Positions 17,343 through 25,410 are shown, counted from the stretch's first letter. The stretch is DNA of 64,000 nucleotides from Limimaricola pyoseonensis (GCF_900102015.1 NZ_FNAT01000007.1:157364-221363), one strand, 5' to 3'. Program-made: numbers and translations. Notes: generated by a model from the letters alone, not told the origin.

Positions 17343-17798
17343 TCAGATGCTCTCCAGCAGCCGGTCCAGATCATCTTGCCCGTCTTCTTCCACTCGGAAG
17401 TGCTCGCTCAACCGCGATAGCTCTATGATGATGGTGGCGAGCGACCGCTTCTGCTCGTGGAAGGGGCGCGGGCCGCTGGTCCGCTCTGAGAGGTAGCGCC
17501 AGCTCTCGACCAGCTTCTCTTCGTCCCCGGTTAGGTTTGCCCCGAACTCGGTTTCCAGCACCCGCCAGATCGCAGGGTGATACTCGGTCATGGCGATGCG
17601 GACGAAGGTAGCGGCGTCGACACCGCAGGCCTCGGCCAGCGCCGGGATGCGGTTCAGCGGCACCTTGGTCTCGCCGGCCTTCATCATCGATAACACGTTC
17701 GCCTTAGGCAGTCCGGCCCGATGGGCGATCTCGCGCTGTGTCAGGTCACTGTTGGCGATGGCGAGCTTCAGAAAGGTGGCGGTGGGGCTGGTGGTCAT
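17343..17798 (-). CDS. XRE-like helix-turn-helix regulator, right copy
   Basis: A 151 aa paralog of the protein at 6143-6598 with the same length. The HTH segment DLTQREIAHRAGLPKANVLSMM lies at residues 18-39. The central GETKVPLNRIPALAEACGVD and C-terminal SERTSGPRPFHEQKRSLATI are almost unchanged between copies, so they are probably functionally constrained. It is divergent from the intact 167 aa gene at 18050. A phage-type repressor, or an antitoxin-like regulator of its partner, are the main options; sequence alone does not decide. Confidence 0.8.
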   Translation of the reverse strand: MTTSPTATFLKLAIANSDLTQREIAHRAGLPKANVLSMMKAGETKVPLNRIPALAEACGVDAATFVRIAMTEYHPAIWRVLETEFGANLTGDEEKLVESWRYLSERTSGPRPFHEQKRSLATIIIELSRLSEHFRVEEDGQDDLDRLLESI

Positions 17799-17976
17799 GG
17801 TGCATCTCCGTAGATGTTGGTTGCGTGGCGTTCGGCGCCAGCGTGATGCCTCATGTTAGTCGGCGGCGCTGCGACCGCGCGTCCTGGCGGCTCGAGTGCC
17901 CGGGCTCGCTCCCTGCAAGCGCTGTAGCCTTGCTTGGCCCCACCCTCTCGGCCCCTAGGTTGCAAAGAGGGGCTGA

Positions 17977-18014
17977 CGCTTCTCTCCCGTGCCTGCCATG
18001 GTTGTGCTATGGTC
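17977..18014 (+). promoter_or_regulatory. 38 bp conserved block upstream of 18050
   Basis: Identical over 38 bp to 6758-6795 while the flanking intergenic DNA differs. It ends 35 nt before the ATG and contains TGCTATGGT, a possible extended -10. Probably the promoter/operator of the 167 aa gene and the site where the divergent HTH protein binds. Confidence 0.45.
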
Positions 18015-18049
18015 TGACCGGAGCGAGGACTTGATGGAGGGGGCTTGTC

Positions 18050-18553
18050 ATGGACGAGACCGCCGCAAGAGGCGCTTTGCTTGCAGAGGTGAAGAGGGGC
18101 GAGGGCCGCCGCAGCACGCTACTGGTGCTTGATGCGGTGCCCATTCACAGTTTGTGGATTGCCCGGCACTTGCACCTGCTCTTGGAGCTCGACCTCACCG
18201 TCGTGATCCCAACGACAATTCGGGCAATCTTCGCTGCACGTCAGGATTGTCGCAAGGGAAGGGAGGTGCTGGCCTTTCTCGATCGCCACACGCCGCCTCT
18301 GGTCATACGGCCTTGCGGTCCCCGCGAGTTGCTGGACGGGCTTCGGCACGAGATGAGTGATGCTAGCACTGGCTCAGTGTTCGGGCTCGTCGGATCCTCT
18401 GCTGTATGGCCGGAAGGCGGCGCCGCGCAGAATATGCACCTTGTCGATGTCCGCGATCTGGCGGCGGTGGCCGAACATGTGGGTTTGCTTGAGAACATGC
18501 TCGAAATCGCACACGCGATCGAGTTGCCGGGCGAGGTGGTGGCATGGCGGTAG
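18050..18553 (+). CDS. Unknown 167 aa protein paired with an HTH regulator
   Basis: The intact member of the repeated module. It begins ATG 18050 after GGAGGGGG. The sequence alternates hydrophobic strands and helices (STLLVLDAVPIHSLWIARHL, then LDLTVVIPTTIRAIFAAR, then ENMLEIAHAIELPGEVV). The early L-D and a V-V-I-P strand recall PIN-domain nucleases, but the acidic residue expected after that strand is missing, so this is not claimed. Its divergent neighbour is an XRE-like regulator, and both genes were kept together in two copies. This fits a self-regulated accessory module such as toxin/antitoxin or immunity, unproven. Confidence 0.7.
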   Translation: MDETAARGALLAEVKRGEGRRSTLLVLDAVPIHSLWIARHLHLLLELDLTVVIPTTIRAIFAARQDCRKGREVLAFLDRHTPPLVIRPCGPRELLDGLRHEMSDASTGSVFGLVGSSAVWPEGGAAQNMHLVDVRDLAAVAEHVGLLENMLEIAHAIELPGEVVAWR

Positions 18554-18809
18554 CTGATAGAGCGGCAGGGTCACGGCGGAATGCGGCTAAGGCGCCCAGA
18601 ACGCCGCGCTGAGCGGCAAGTCGCTCTTATTACGGGGTCTGGGGCGTGCGCGCCCAGACCGCGCTCGATGGCGAGCATATAGAAGGTTCGCCGGGGGCAA
18701 ACTTTCCCTAGGTCATCTCGCATGCCGATGGCATGCTCGCCCATGGCGGCGGCTCGTGATTTCCCTCGGGACCGCAGCATTCCCTTCGGGCCGCCGCCGG
18801 CTTTAGCAT

Positions 18810-19070
18810 CTACCGCTGAACTCTGTCCTCTTCCTCGATGTCGTCGAACAGCGGCATGACAAGATCGTGGATGGTGGGCGAGTTCGACCCGTCCCGCTCG
18901 CCGCTGAGCTGGGGGCGCGCCGAGCGGGGCCAGACTTCGCCCAGACCTCCCAGCAGTGCGACGACCTCCTCCCGGCGCGCCGGAGGTAGGCCGAGGGCCA
19001 TCAGGCGCTCGACCAGCTCGGTGTAGCGTTCGTCGGCAATGAAGTGATCCTGTATGCGTGGCTCGAGCAT
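18810..19070 (-). CDS. Small acidic protein of unknown function
   Basis: An 86 aa protein (MLEPRIQDHF start, acidic tail FDDIEEEDRVQR). The start at 19070 has GGGAG 8-12 nt upstream and is preferred to an upstream in-frame codon at 19115. The middle ARREEVVALLGGLGEVWPRS is predicted helical; no domain is recognised. It stands alone on the minus strand between the repeat module and the exported protein at 19474. Codon third positions are GC-rich, so it is probably a real gene. Confidence 0.5.
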   Translation of the reverse strand: MLEPRIQDHFIADERYTELVERLMALGLPPARREEVVALLGGLGEVWPRSARPQLSGERDGSNSPTIHDLVMPLFDDIEEEDRVQR

Positions 19071-19473
19071 GGTGGTCTCCCTGGCTGATGGCGTCGGGAG
19101 CAGCGCAAGCGTCATGGAGCTTGCTCATGGTGTCAGCAGGTGGCCCACTCCTTTGGCGGAGGCCGCGATACGCGGTCAATATTGCTGCCTTAGGTGATCA
19201 GAAGGGCATGCAACACAACCTGTCTATCGGTAAGGTCTGCCCACCTCGATCGTCGGAAAGGGGTGCAAGGAGAGCGGCCTAATCCGAGTTAGTTTAACTG
19301 AACTGCCGTCCGCCCTGTCCCGGCCCTTGGATCTCTCCGGGTCGCGGTAGACACTCTGCTGCCTCTAGCCGGACGGTTTGCGGTAGTAGGATACTTCGCA
19401 GCATCTCGCCGGTCGCATTCTTGTCGTTCGGCCCGCCACGCGCTTAGCTGCGGCGAACCTTCAGAAGATCCTC
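19071..19473. other. Gene-free interval
   Basis: 403 bp between the divergent genes at 18810-19070 and 19474. Short open frames exist but none has a ribosome binding site or recognisable composition. It should contain the promoters of both neighbours. I see no repeat, tRNA or clear terminator in it. Confidence 0.4.
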
Positions 19474-19881
19474 ATGCTCATTCGTTCCGCAGTCTTGGCC
19501 AGCCTGCTCGCCCTCGTTCCCGCTCTTGTCGCTGCTGACGAGATGTGGGTCAGCGAGACCGGCCCGGTAATCTACGAGAGCGAGATCGATGACATGGCGT
19601 TGCTGTCCTTCATGGCCCCGGAGGGAGCGGGCATGCTCTACATTCACGACCTCGCCGGCAACTATGAAGATCGCGGTGTTCATGCCAGGTTCTGGATCGC
19701 GGACGAGCCCGGGGCCTGCGCAGCTACCCTTACCGGTCCGGACGGCCGCAGTTCGCGAAACTTCGGGCGTCTGACGGTGGCGTTCGATCGGCCCGGCTGG
19801 CCGTCGGGGTTCACTGCCGTGCTTTATCCCTGCATGGACGACTATGGCGTGCCGCACCAGCTCCGGGCATCGCTCGAGTAG
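19474..19881 (+). CDS. Exported protein of unknown function
   Basis: A 135 aa protein with a clear Sec signal peptide (hydrophobic residues 6-20, cleavage expected after LVAA near residue 21), giving a mature domain of about 114 aa beginning DEMWVSETGPVIYESE. Two cysteines (GACAATLTG and LYPCMDD) could form a disulfide in the periplasm. The mature part looks beta-rich. No family is recognised. It stands alone, so context says only that it is cargo of the island. Confidence 0.65.
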   Translation: MLIRSAVLASLLALVPALVAADEMWVSETGPVIYESEIDDMALLSFMAPEGAGMLYIHDLAGNYEDRGVHARFWIADEPGACAATLTGPDGRSSRNFGRLTVAFDRPGWPSGFTAVLYPCMDDYGVPHQLRASLE

Positions 19882-20071
19882 CCTCACGCCATGCGGGCTG
19901 TTCTGCGCGACACCCCCGATGTTGTAGCGCAGCTTATTGTTTTCGTTGATTAAGAGGGGGGCGGAAACGTCCTGACAGCCACGGCGCGGGGTCGCCTGGG
20001 GAGGAGGCGTCAGCTCACCCCCGCGCCGAGGCAACCCCGGCTCATGAAGCCCAAGTAAAACGGGAGCCCCG

Positions 20072-20146
20072 AAAGAGGAGGCCGGAGGCAGAACTCCGGC
20101 CAGTGACGAACTAGGGCAGGACAGGCAGTGTTCGCGAGGTTCATGC
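20072..20146. repeat. Stem-loop repeat R1
   Basis: A perfect 8 bp stem, GGCCGGAG/CTCCGGCC with a 6 nt loop (20080-20101), followed by GTGACGAAC and by ACAGGCAGTGTTCGC (20121-20135). It is homologous to R2 at 20395, whose stem keeps pairing through two compensatory base-pair changes. Confidence 0.7.
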
Positions 20147-20153
20147 TAGCATG
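20142..20153. promoter_or_regulatory. Perfect 12 bp palindrome CATGCTAGCATG
   Basis: A perfect palindrome just after the R1 tail motif. It could be an operator half-pair or a recombinase recognition site; no gene starts next to it, so its role is open. Confidence 0.35.
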
Positions 20154-20312
20154 GATCCCGCGGGCCGCCCGTTCACGTTTGGCGGGCGCCGCATGACCTG
20201 ACGCGCGTTAGTGCTGGGCGGCCCCTAGATTCCCAGGGACAGAACCAGTTCCTGCGAGGCGGCGCCTTGAGCCATTTTCATCCCTCTCCAGTCCTTGGCA
20301 TATGGCGACAGA

Positions 20313-20365
20313 CAGGCACAGTTCGCGTGGTTCTATTGATAGCATCATGCGAACGGCCTGCCTGT
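20313..20365. repeat. Hairpin containing the middle copy of the ACAGGCA/GTTCGC motif
   Basis: ACAGGCA and GTTCGC here pair with GCGAAC and TGCCTGT about 35 nt later, giving a two-part stem of 6 and 7 bp with a small internal loop. The 5' arm is the third occurrence of the motif found in R1 and R2. Confidence 0.55.
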
Positions 20366-20394
20366 TCGAGCCCATTGTTCGAATGCTTTGAACG

Positions 20395-20470
20395 CGAAGA
20401 AAGGCCGAGGGCGAAGCCTCGGCCAAGTGACGAACAGGGTACAGGCAGGAGTTCGCCGGGTCATCATACG
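20395..20470. repeat. Stem-loop repeat R2
   Basis: Stem GGCCGAGG/CCTCGGCC with loop GCGAAG (20403-20424), then AGTGACGAAC and ACAGGCAGGAGTTCGC (from 20441). Compared with R1, stem pair 6 changes G-C to A-T and pair 7 changes A-T to G-C, keeping the stem intact. Confidence 0.7.
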
Positions 20471-20651
20471 AGGGCGTCTCGGTCGCGATAGTCCATCAAA
20501 GGGTGTATGAGTCTAGCCGAATGCGCGTATCAGCTGAGCGCCTGCTTCGTGTGTTCTGTGAGCTTGTAAGCGCCGCGTGGGGGAGCTTCCGGCTCCCGCG
20601 CAAAAGTATCCCGGAGCGAGCAAGGCGAGCCTGCATTGGTAAAAGCCCCGT

Positions 20652-20735
20652 AGGTCGCTCAGGTGCCGCGCTGGTGGCGATGGTGCCGATATATGAGTTG
20701 GGTAGCCACCAGGCCGGGACGCGCACCTGTGGCGC
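20652..20735. repeat. Diverged repeat element, copy 1, with long hairpin
   Basis: Similar along about 80 bp to 20950-21040 (shared blocks GGTGGCGA, GGGTAGCC, CGCGCACC and GCTC in the same order). In this copy CTGGTGGC (20671-20678) pairs with GCCACCAG (20705-20712), and AGGTGCCGCG (20661-20670) pairs with CGCGCACCT (20720-20728) apart from one bulge. Confidence 0.5.
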
Positions 20736-20949
20736 TCCCTCGCGCATTTCGGTCTGCAGCTGCCGGTAGTCGTCCTATCGTTGGCCCACCTCGCTGGTGT
20801 CATTGATGCGGTCGAGTAGGTGCAGGATCAGCTCTTCTGTCACGGTGAGGCTGTCCGCGCCCGGCCGATCGTGGTCCTCGTTGCTGGCTCCTTTCTAGAT
20901 CGCCAGCGGCGCAGGGTCGGGGGCGGCTCAGCCTCTTCTACATGCTCGA

Positions 20950-21040
20950 AGGTCGCCAGAGAGGCGCGTAGGTGGCGACGGTGGCAATTTTTGAGACAGG
21001 GTAGCCGCCGACCCGGTTCGCGCACCAGTGAGACGCTCTA
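20950..21040. repeat. Diverged repeat element, copy 2
   Basis: The second copy of the element at 20652, with the same block order but poorer internal pairing. It lies 260 bp upstream of the integrase start. Both copies run in the same direction. Confidence 0.5.
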
Positions 21041-21301
21041 TGCCGGGATGCGTTTCATAGCGTGAGAGACGCACGAGAGTCGGACATCATCTGACCCCGC
21101 CCGCATCCACCCGGCACCTGCTGACATCCATTATCATCGTAGGGTTTTTGCAGGGGATACATCGGCCATTCTTCGGAGCGCGTCGTTTCGCCTCTTCATG
21201 GCGAGCGCCGGAATAACTCCTGTAGAACATGGGATTAGGCCCGACGGGCGACTCCGCGCGTCGTATAATGGCGGCAGATGCAGCAACGAAGAGATTGCCC
21301 G

Positions 21302-22249
21302 ATGCCGACCCCGCCGAAGACCGTCGCCGACGCCTGCCAGAGCTGGCTCAAGACCTGTGAACGCAACGAACTCGAACGCGCCACGCTGAAGGCCTACCGG
21401 AGTCATGTCACCATTCACATCGAGCCGCGGCTCGGCGCCGTGGTTCTGGCGGTGCTGTCGCGCAGCCAAGTGCGCGACTTCATGTATGACCTGCTCGATG
21501 CCGGTGTTTCACGCGCGCAGGTCAAGAAGGTGATGGTCAGCCTGCGCTCGATCCTGTCCGAGGCCATGGAGCGCGAATGGGTCGAGCACAACGTCGCCAC
21601 CGATGTGAAGCTCAAGCGCCAGACGCGCACGGCAGGCGACGGGAAGGTGATCCCCACCAAGGACGAGATCCGCCTGATCATCGACAAGGCTCCGGCCTCG
21701 CATCGGGTGATGTTCATCACGGCCATCTTCACTGGCATGCGCATCTCGGAGCTGCGCGGGCTGAGTTGGGCGGGCGTCGACTTCGACCGCCGCATGATCC
21801 GCGTCACTCAGCGCGCCGACGAGTTCCAGCAGATCGGCGCGCCGAAGAGCAGGGCAGGGCGACGCGAGATCCCGATGGCCCCGATGGTGCATGATGCGCT
21901 GCTGGCGTGGCGCGACGAGGTCGTCGAGAGTAAACTGGACCTCGTCTTCCCCAACTCGAAGGGCAAGGTGCAGAGCTACTCGAACATCAATAACCGCGTC
22001 TATCGGCCGATGATGCGCGAGCTGGGCCTCGTGGACGAGGCCGGCCTGCCGCGCTTCGGTTTCCACTCGCTGCGCCATGCAGCCGCCTCGCTGTTCATCG
22101 AGCAGGGCTGGAACCCCAAGAAGATCCAGACGATCATCGGCCACGCCTCGATCACCATGACGATGGACACTTATGGGCATCTGTTCGAGAGCGCAGACGA
22201 TGACATCGCCCTCTTTGAGAAGATGGAGCGCGATCTAATGGCGGCGTGA
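21302..22249 (+). CDS. Tyrosine recombinase / integrase next to tRNA-Phe fragment
   Basis: A 315 aa integrase. An N-terminal SAM-like core-binding domain (residues 8-100) is followed by a catalytic domain with the full set: R147 in GMRISEL, K182 in GAPKSRAGRR, H255 and R258 in HSLRHAA, H281 in IGHAS and the nucleophile Y291 in DTYGHL. The ATG at 21302 is preferred; an in-frame ATG at 21278 would add 8 residues. It lies about 690 bp from a partial tRNA-Phe gene, the usual arrangement for an integrative element that inserts into a tRNA 3' end. It is unrelated in sequence to the recombinase at 13814. Confidence 0.92.
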   Translation: MPTPPKTVADACQSWLKTCERNELERATLKAYRSHVTIHIEPRLGAVVLAVLSRSQVRDFMYDLLDAGVSRAQVKKVMVSLRSILSEAMEREWVEHNVATDVKLKRQTRTAGDGKVIPTKDEIRLIIDKAPASHRVMFITAIFTGMRISELRGLSWAGVDFDRRMIRVTQRADEFQQIGAPKSRAGRREIPMAPMVHDALLAWRDEVVESKLDLVFPNSKGKVQSYSNINNRVYRPMMRELGLVDEAGLPRFGFHSLRHAAASLFIEQGWNPKKIQTIIGHASITMTMDTYGHLFESADDDIALFEKMERDLMAA

Positions 22250-22290
22250 GAGGCTTGCGGGCGAATGGCCTCGCACCCTATGCGTTAGGC

Positions 22291-22857
22291 ATGACCCCAC
22301 GACCGCACTTCTTCGGCTATGGCAGCCTCGTAAACCGCAGTACGCATGACTTTGTAGAGGCCCACCCTGCCAAGGCGCGCGGCTGGCGCCGGACATGGTG
22401 CCTGACTGGGCACCGCGACCATGCCTTTCTAAGTGTCGTGCGCGACGTGGCGACCACGATCGAAGGCCTGATGGCACATGTGCCGGGCGGCGACTGGGCC
22501 GCGCTCGATGCCCGCGAGGCAGGGTATGCCCGCGTTCGAGCATGCGACGACGTGGACCATGCCGTTGCTGACCCGGTCGAGGTGGCGATCTACTCGGTCG
22601 TGCCCGGTCGCTGGCCGGTGAAGGAGCGCATGCCGATCTTGTTGAGCTACCTCGATGTCGTGCTTCAGGGCTTCTTGCGCGAGTTCGGCGAGGTGGGGGC
22701 GCAGCGCTTCTTCGAGACGACGGATGGCTGGGAGGTCGGCATCGTGAATGACCGTGCCGCGCCGCTCTACCCGCGCCACCGCGTGCTGAGCGCCGAGGAG
22801 CGCGATTTTGTTGACGGCGCGATTGCCATCCGAGGCCTTCGGGTCGAAGCCTTATAG
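22291..22857 (+). CDS. Gamma-glutamylcyclotransferase-like protein
   Basis: A 188 aa protein of the GGCT-like fold. FFGYGSLVNRS near the N-terminus (residues 7-17) is the glycine-rich loop that binds the gamma-glutamyl group. Further conserved pieces are AWSL-type strands replaced here by RTWCLTGHRDHAFLSV and the acidic GDWAALDAREAGYARV. ATG 22291 is chosen because it directly precedes the motif; an earlier in-frame start at 22246 overlaps the integrase stop. Reaction and substrate are uncertain, as many GGCT-fold proteins act on other amines. It lies between the integrase and the attachment site, so it is cargo of the element. Confidence 0.75.
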   Translation: MTPRPHFFGYGSLVNRSTHDFVEAHPAKARGWRRTWCLTGHRDHAFLSVVRDVATTIEGLMAHVPGGDWAALDAREAGYARVRACDDVDHAVADPVEVAIYSVVPGRWPVKERMPILLSYLDVVLQGFLREFGEVGAQRFFETTDGWEVGIVNDRAAPLYPRHRVLSAEERDFVDGAIAIRGLRVEAL

Positions 22858-22936
22858 TAGTGGCTCAGAGCCACGAGGCTGGCCGTGCCTGTAAGCGCGC
22901 CTAGGCGTCGGGCGCGCATGCCGAGCTGAGCCTAAT

Positions 22937-22984
22937 GGATTGAAAATCCTCGTGTCGGTGGTTCGATTCCGCCCCCGGGCACCA
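22937..22984 (+). repeat. tRNA-Phe(GAA) 3' fragment, probable attachment site
   Basis: These 48 bp read as the 3' part of a tRNA-Phe: anticodon loop TTGAAAA with anticodon GAA, variable region, T arm GGTGG-TTCGATT-CCGCC, acceptor strand CCCGGGC and ACCA. The D arm and 5' acceptor strand (expected GCCCGGG) are absent; upstream DNA does not pair. Integrative elements using a tRNA 3' end as target leave exactly this kind of partial copy at one end. The complete tRNA is not in the window. Confidence 0.8.
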
Positions 22985-23049
22985 TTCATGCCGCAGGCAT
23001 GATATTCGCATCTCGACATGTCTTCCTGATCTTTCGCCACCCCGCCCCG

Positions 23050-24282
23050 CTACTGCAGGGCCGCCCGTATCGCGTCGATGGCTTCGAAGGTCTGGTGCGT
23101 CAGCTGCGGCATCACGTAATCGGGCCAGGTCGAGAGCTTGACGACGACGAGCGCGCTGTCGGGGTCGACGTAGATGAGCTGGCCGAACACCCCTCGGGCA
23201 CAGATGTCGCCACGATCGGCGTCGCGGATCCACCAGAAACGGCGATACGCCCCGCGCGGGAAGATGGCCGTGTAGGGCGCGCCGAAGACCGAAGGGTCTC
23301 CTTGCCGCATCGTCTCGATCCAGGCGCGCGGCACGATCTGCGCGCCCTCGACGCGCCCCTCGTTCAGCAGCAGAAGACCGATCCGGGCGAAGTCGCGCAG
23401 GGTGGCGTTGAAGCCGCCATCGGCGAGCGCGGTGCCGGCGGTGTCGACCGTGAAATACGCGTCGCGCTCGGCGCCGATCCGTTGCCAGACATGCCGCGAC
23501 AGCAGCTCTGCCAGCGGCTCCCCGGTGACGCGTTCGAGCACCCAGGCCACGACGTCGGTCTCGATCGAGCGGTAGTCGAAGGCGCCGCCATGCGGGCGGA
23601 TCTGCGGCAGGCTCAGGATCACGTCGCGGATCGTCGGGCGGGCCTCGTTGGCGCGCGCGGGGCGCCAGCCCGAGGCGATGTCGATCCGGGTCATGTCGCT
23701 GTGCGGCGCGTTGTAGTCCTCGCTGAAGCGCACGCCCGAGCGCATGTCGAGCACCTGCGACAGCGTCGCCTCGGCGTAGCCGCAGCCCGAAAGCTCGGGC
23801 ACGATCCCGGCCAGCGGCGCGTCGAGGTCGAGCCGGCCCTCGGCATGGATCGCCCCGGCCAGCAGACCGGTCACGGATTTCGAGACCGATTGCGACAGGT
23901 GCAGCGCGGCCGGTCCCATGGCGTTCAGGTAGCGCTCGAAGACCACCCGGCCGCGATGCATGACGAGGAAGCCGTCGGTGTAGCTCTCCTCCAGGAAGTC
24001 GTCGAGGCTGCGGCTGCCGCCGGCCGGGTCCGGCACGGCGAGGTCGCCGAGCGGATCGGCCGCCTCGGGCAGAGGCCGCACCGGGCCGGTGCCGCGGAAC
24101 ACGTCGACCGTCGGCACGAGGCTGCGGACGTTCTGGAAGGACCAGCGGTTGAACGGCGGCAGGTCCCAGTTCGTCAGTGTCGGCCGCTTCTCCGGCGGTG
24201 GCGGGAAACCCTGCATGATCCCGAGTTCGCGCGCCGTCCTGGGGCGGCGGCCGAGAACCGGCGTCGCTTTGGCATGGGGCAT
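23050..24282 (-). CDS. Serine hydrolase, class C beta-lactamase / NylB fold
   Basis: A 410 aa protein with the SxxK motif SVSK (132-135; S132 nucleophile) and the second motif YRS (Y237). The third motif is not clear. Class C-type members include esterases, D-aminopeptidases and 6-aminohexanoate-dimer hydrolase; the length and the WSFQN-type N-terminal region fit the last group. No signal peptide is seen, so it is probably cytoplasmic. It is the last gene of the minus-strand operon after the solute-binding protein (71 bp gap). A second SxxK hydrolase at 29286 flanks the same transporter, suggesting that the imported compound or its precursor is an amide or ester. Confidence 0.8.
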   Translation of the reverse strand: MPHAKATPVLGRRPRTARELGIMQGFPPPPEKRPTLTNWDLPPFNRWSFQNVRSLVPTVDVFRGTGPVRPLPEAADPLGDLAVPDPAGGSRSLDDFLEESYTDGFLVMHRGRVVFERYLNAMGPAALHLSQSVSKSVTGLLAGAIHAEGRLDLDAPLAGIVPELSGCGYAEATLSQVLDMRSGVRFSEDYNAPHSDMTRIDIASGWRPARANEARPTIRDVILSLPQIRPHGGAFDYRSIETDVVAWVLERVTGEPLAELLSRHVWQRIGAERDAYFTVDTAGTALADGGFNATLRDFARIGLLLLNEGRVEGAQIVPRAWIETMRQGDPSVFGAPYTAIFPRGAYRRFWWIRDADRGDICARGVFGQLIYVDPDSALVVVKLSTWPDYVMPQLTHQTFEAIDAIRAALQ

Positions 24283-24353
24283 GGCAGTCTCCGGGGGCAG
24301 GAAAGCGGGGGGTGAGGGACGGCGCGCGGATCGCTCCGCGCGCCGGGCCGGGC

Positions 24354-25385
24354 CTACTGCTTCAGGCGGGTCCAGACCTTGTTGTAGAGATCGACCACCT
24401 CCTGCGGGCAGGGGGTGACGAAATCCGGGGCCGGGGCGTCGGCCGGCATGACGATCTCGGGCGCCTCGAGCATCTCGGCATCCATGAACTCCTCCGAGCC
24501 GAGGATGCCGTTGGCGTAGCGCGCGAAGTTCGAGGCCATGGCGGCGTGCTCGGGCTCCATCATGAAGTTCACGAAGAGCTTGGCGTTCTCCATGTTCGGC
24601 GCGTCCTTGAGCACCGCGATGTTGTCCATCCAGCCGGTGAAGCCTTCCTTGGGATAGGCATATTGCAGCGTCGGGCGCTGGGCGCGGGCGCGCATCGCCG
24701 CGCCGTTCCAGTTCTGGCTCAGATCGACATCGCCCGAGGTCAGCTTCTCGATGGTGGCGTAGTCCATCGTGCGCCAGTGCTGCTTGGCCTCGATCAGCAG
24801 GTCCATGACCTCGCGCATCTGCTCTTCGTTGCCGTTGCAGCGCCCGTAGCCGAGGTAGCGCAGCCCGGCATTGATCACGTCGTTCATGTCGTTGAGCATG
24901 TTGATCCGGCCCTTCAGCTCCTCGGGCGGATCGAACAGCAGCGACAGCGAGTTGATGTCGCCGTCATAGACCGCCGTGTCGACGGTGAAGGAGGTCGTGC
25001 CCCACTGGTAGGGGATCGAGTAGTCGCGGCCCGGATCCCACCAGACATCGACCCATTTCGGATCGACGTTGTCGAAGTTCTCCATCTCGTTGGGCTTGAT
25101 CTCGGCCAGGAGGTCCTGCTCGATCATCACCTTGATCATGTAGTCGCCCGGCACGACGATGTCGTAGCCGGTGTTGCCGGCCTGCACCTTGGCGAGCATG
25201 GTCTCGTTCGAGTCGTAGCCGTCGAGATTCACCTCGACGTCGTATTCCTGCTCGAACTTCTCCAAGAGTTCCGGCGGCGTGTAGTTGCCCCAGTTGTAGA
25301 TGTTGAGCTCGCCCTCCGCCGCGGCGACGGTGCCGACGAGCGCCAGCGCCGATGCGACGGCGAGGCCTGTCACGGGTCGTGTCAT
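24354..25385 (-). CDS. Periplasmic spermidine/putrescine-type solute-binding protein
   Basis: A 343 aa PotD/PotF-type binding protein. It has a Sec signal (residues 5-22, cut after VAAA), then the hallmark GELNIYNWGNYTPPELLEKF. Aromatic and acidic residues expected in the polyamine pocket (WGTTSF, DLSQNWNGAA) are present, but specificity cannot be fixed by eye. The ATG at 25385 has GGAGG 7 nt upstream. The gene follows the two permease genes and should feed them. The LuxR/hydrolase context suggests an amine- or amide-bearing ligand. Confidence 0.9.
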   Translation of the reverse strand: MTRPVTGLAVASALALVGTVAAAEGELNIYNWGNYTPPELLEKFEQEYDVEVNLDGYDSNETMLAKVQAGNTGYDIVVPGDYMIKVMIEQDLLAEIKPNEMENFDNVDPKWVDVWWDPGRDYSIPYQWGTTSFTVDTAVYDGDINSLSLLFDPPEELKGRINMLNDMNDVINAGLRYLGYGRCNGNEEQMREVMDLLIEAKQHWRTMDYATIEKLTSGDVDLSQNWNGAAMRARAQRPTLQYAYPKEGFTGWMDNIAVLKDAPNMENAKLFVNFMMEPEHAAMASNFARYANGILGSEEFMDAEMLEAPEIVMPADAPAPDFVTPCPQEVVDLYNKVWTRLKQ

Positions 25386-25410
25386 CTTGGTCCCTCCTGT
25401 TGTGCCGCCG

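Larger units (their letters stand above)
17343..18622. repeat. Right copy of direct repeat (HTH/unknown divergent module)
   Basis: This is the intact partner of 6143-7402, in the same orientation, with both genes open. The two copies bracket the polysaccharide genes, the recombinase and the replication-like gene. Similarity fades to the right within the 60 bp after 18622. No target-site duplication or transposase is seen at the edges, so homologous recombination between copies or separate acquisition are both possible. Confidence 0.85.
19882..21301. other. 1.4 kb repeat-rich non-coding stretch
   Basis: No credible gene is seen between the exported protein and the integrase. It contains a pair of related stem-loop repeats (20072 and 20395), a third copy of their shared tail motif (20312), a perfect 12 bp palindrome (20142), two diverged copies of another element (20652 and 20950) and a long two-part hairpin (20661-20728). 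This could be the integrase-proximal recombination or replication region of the element, or contain small RNAs. Confidence 0.5.

Noticed and set aside
18050..18553. PIN-domain toxin assignment for the 167 aa protein
   Set aside because: The early L-D and V-V-I-P strand fit, but the acidic residues expected after the strand and near the C-terminus are not in place.
19882..21301. CRISPR array
   Set aside because: The repeats are few, unequal and irregularly spaced (129-323 bp), and no cas gene is present in the window.
22852..23233. Minus-strand open frames with GARGRNRTTDTRIF- and GAESNHRHEDFQS-like translations
   Set aside because: These are the well-known false proteins produced by translating the end of a tRNA gene in reverse; the DNA is the tRNA-Phe fragment.
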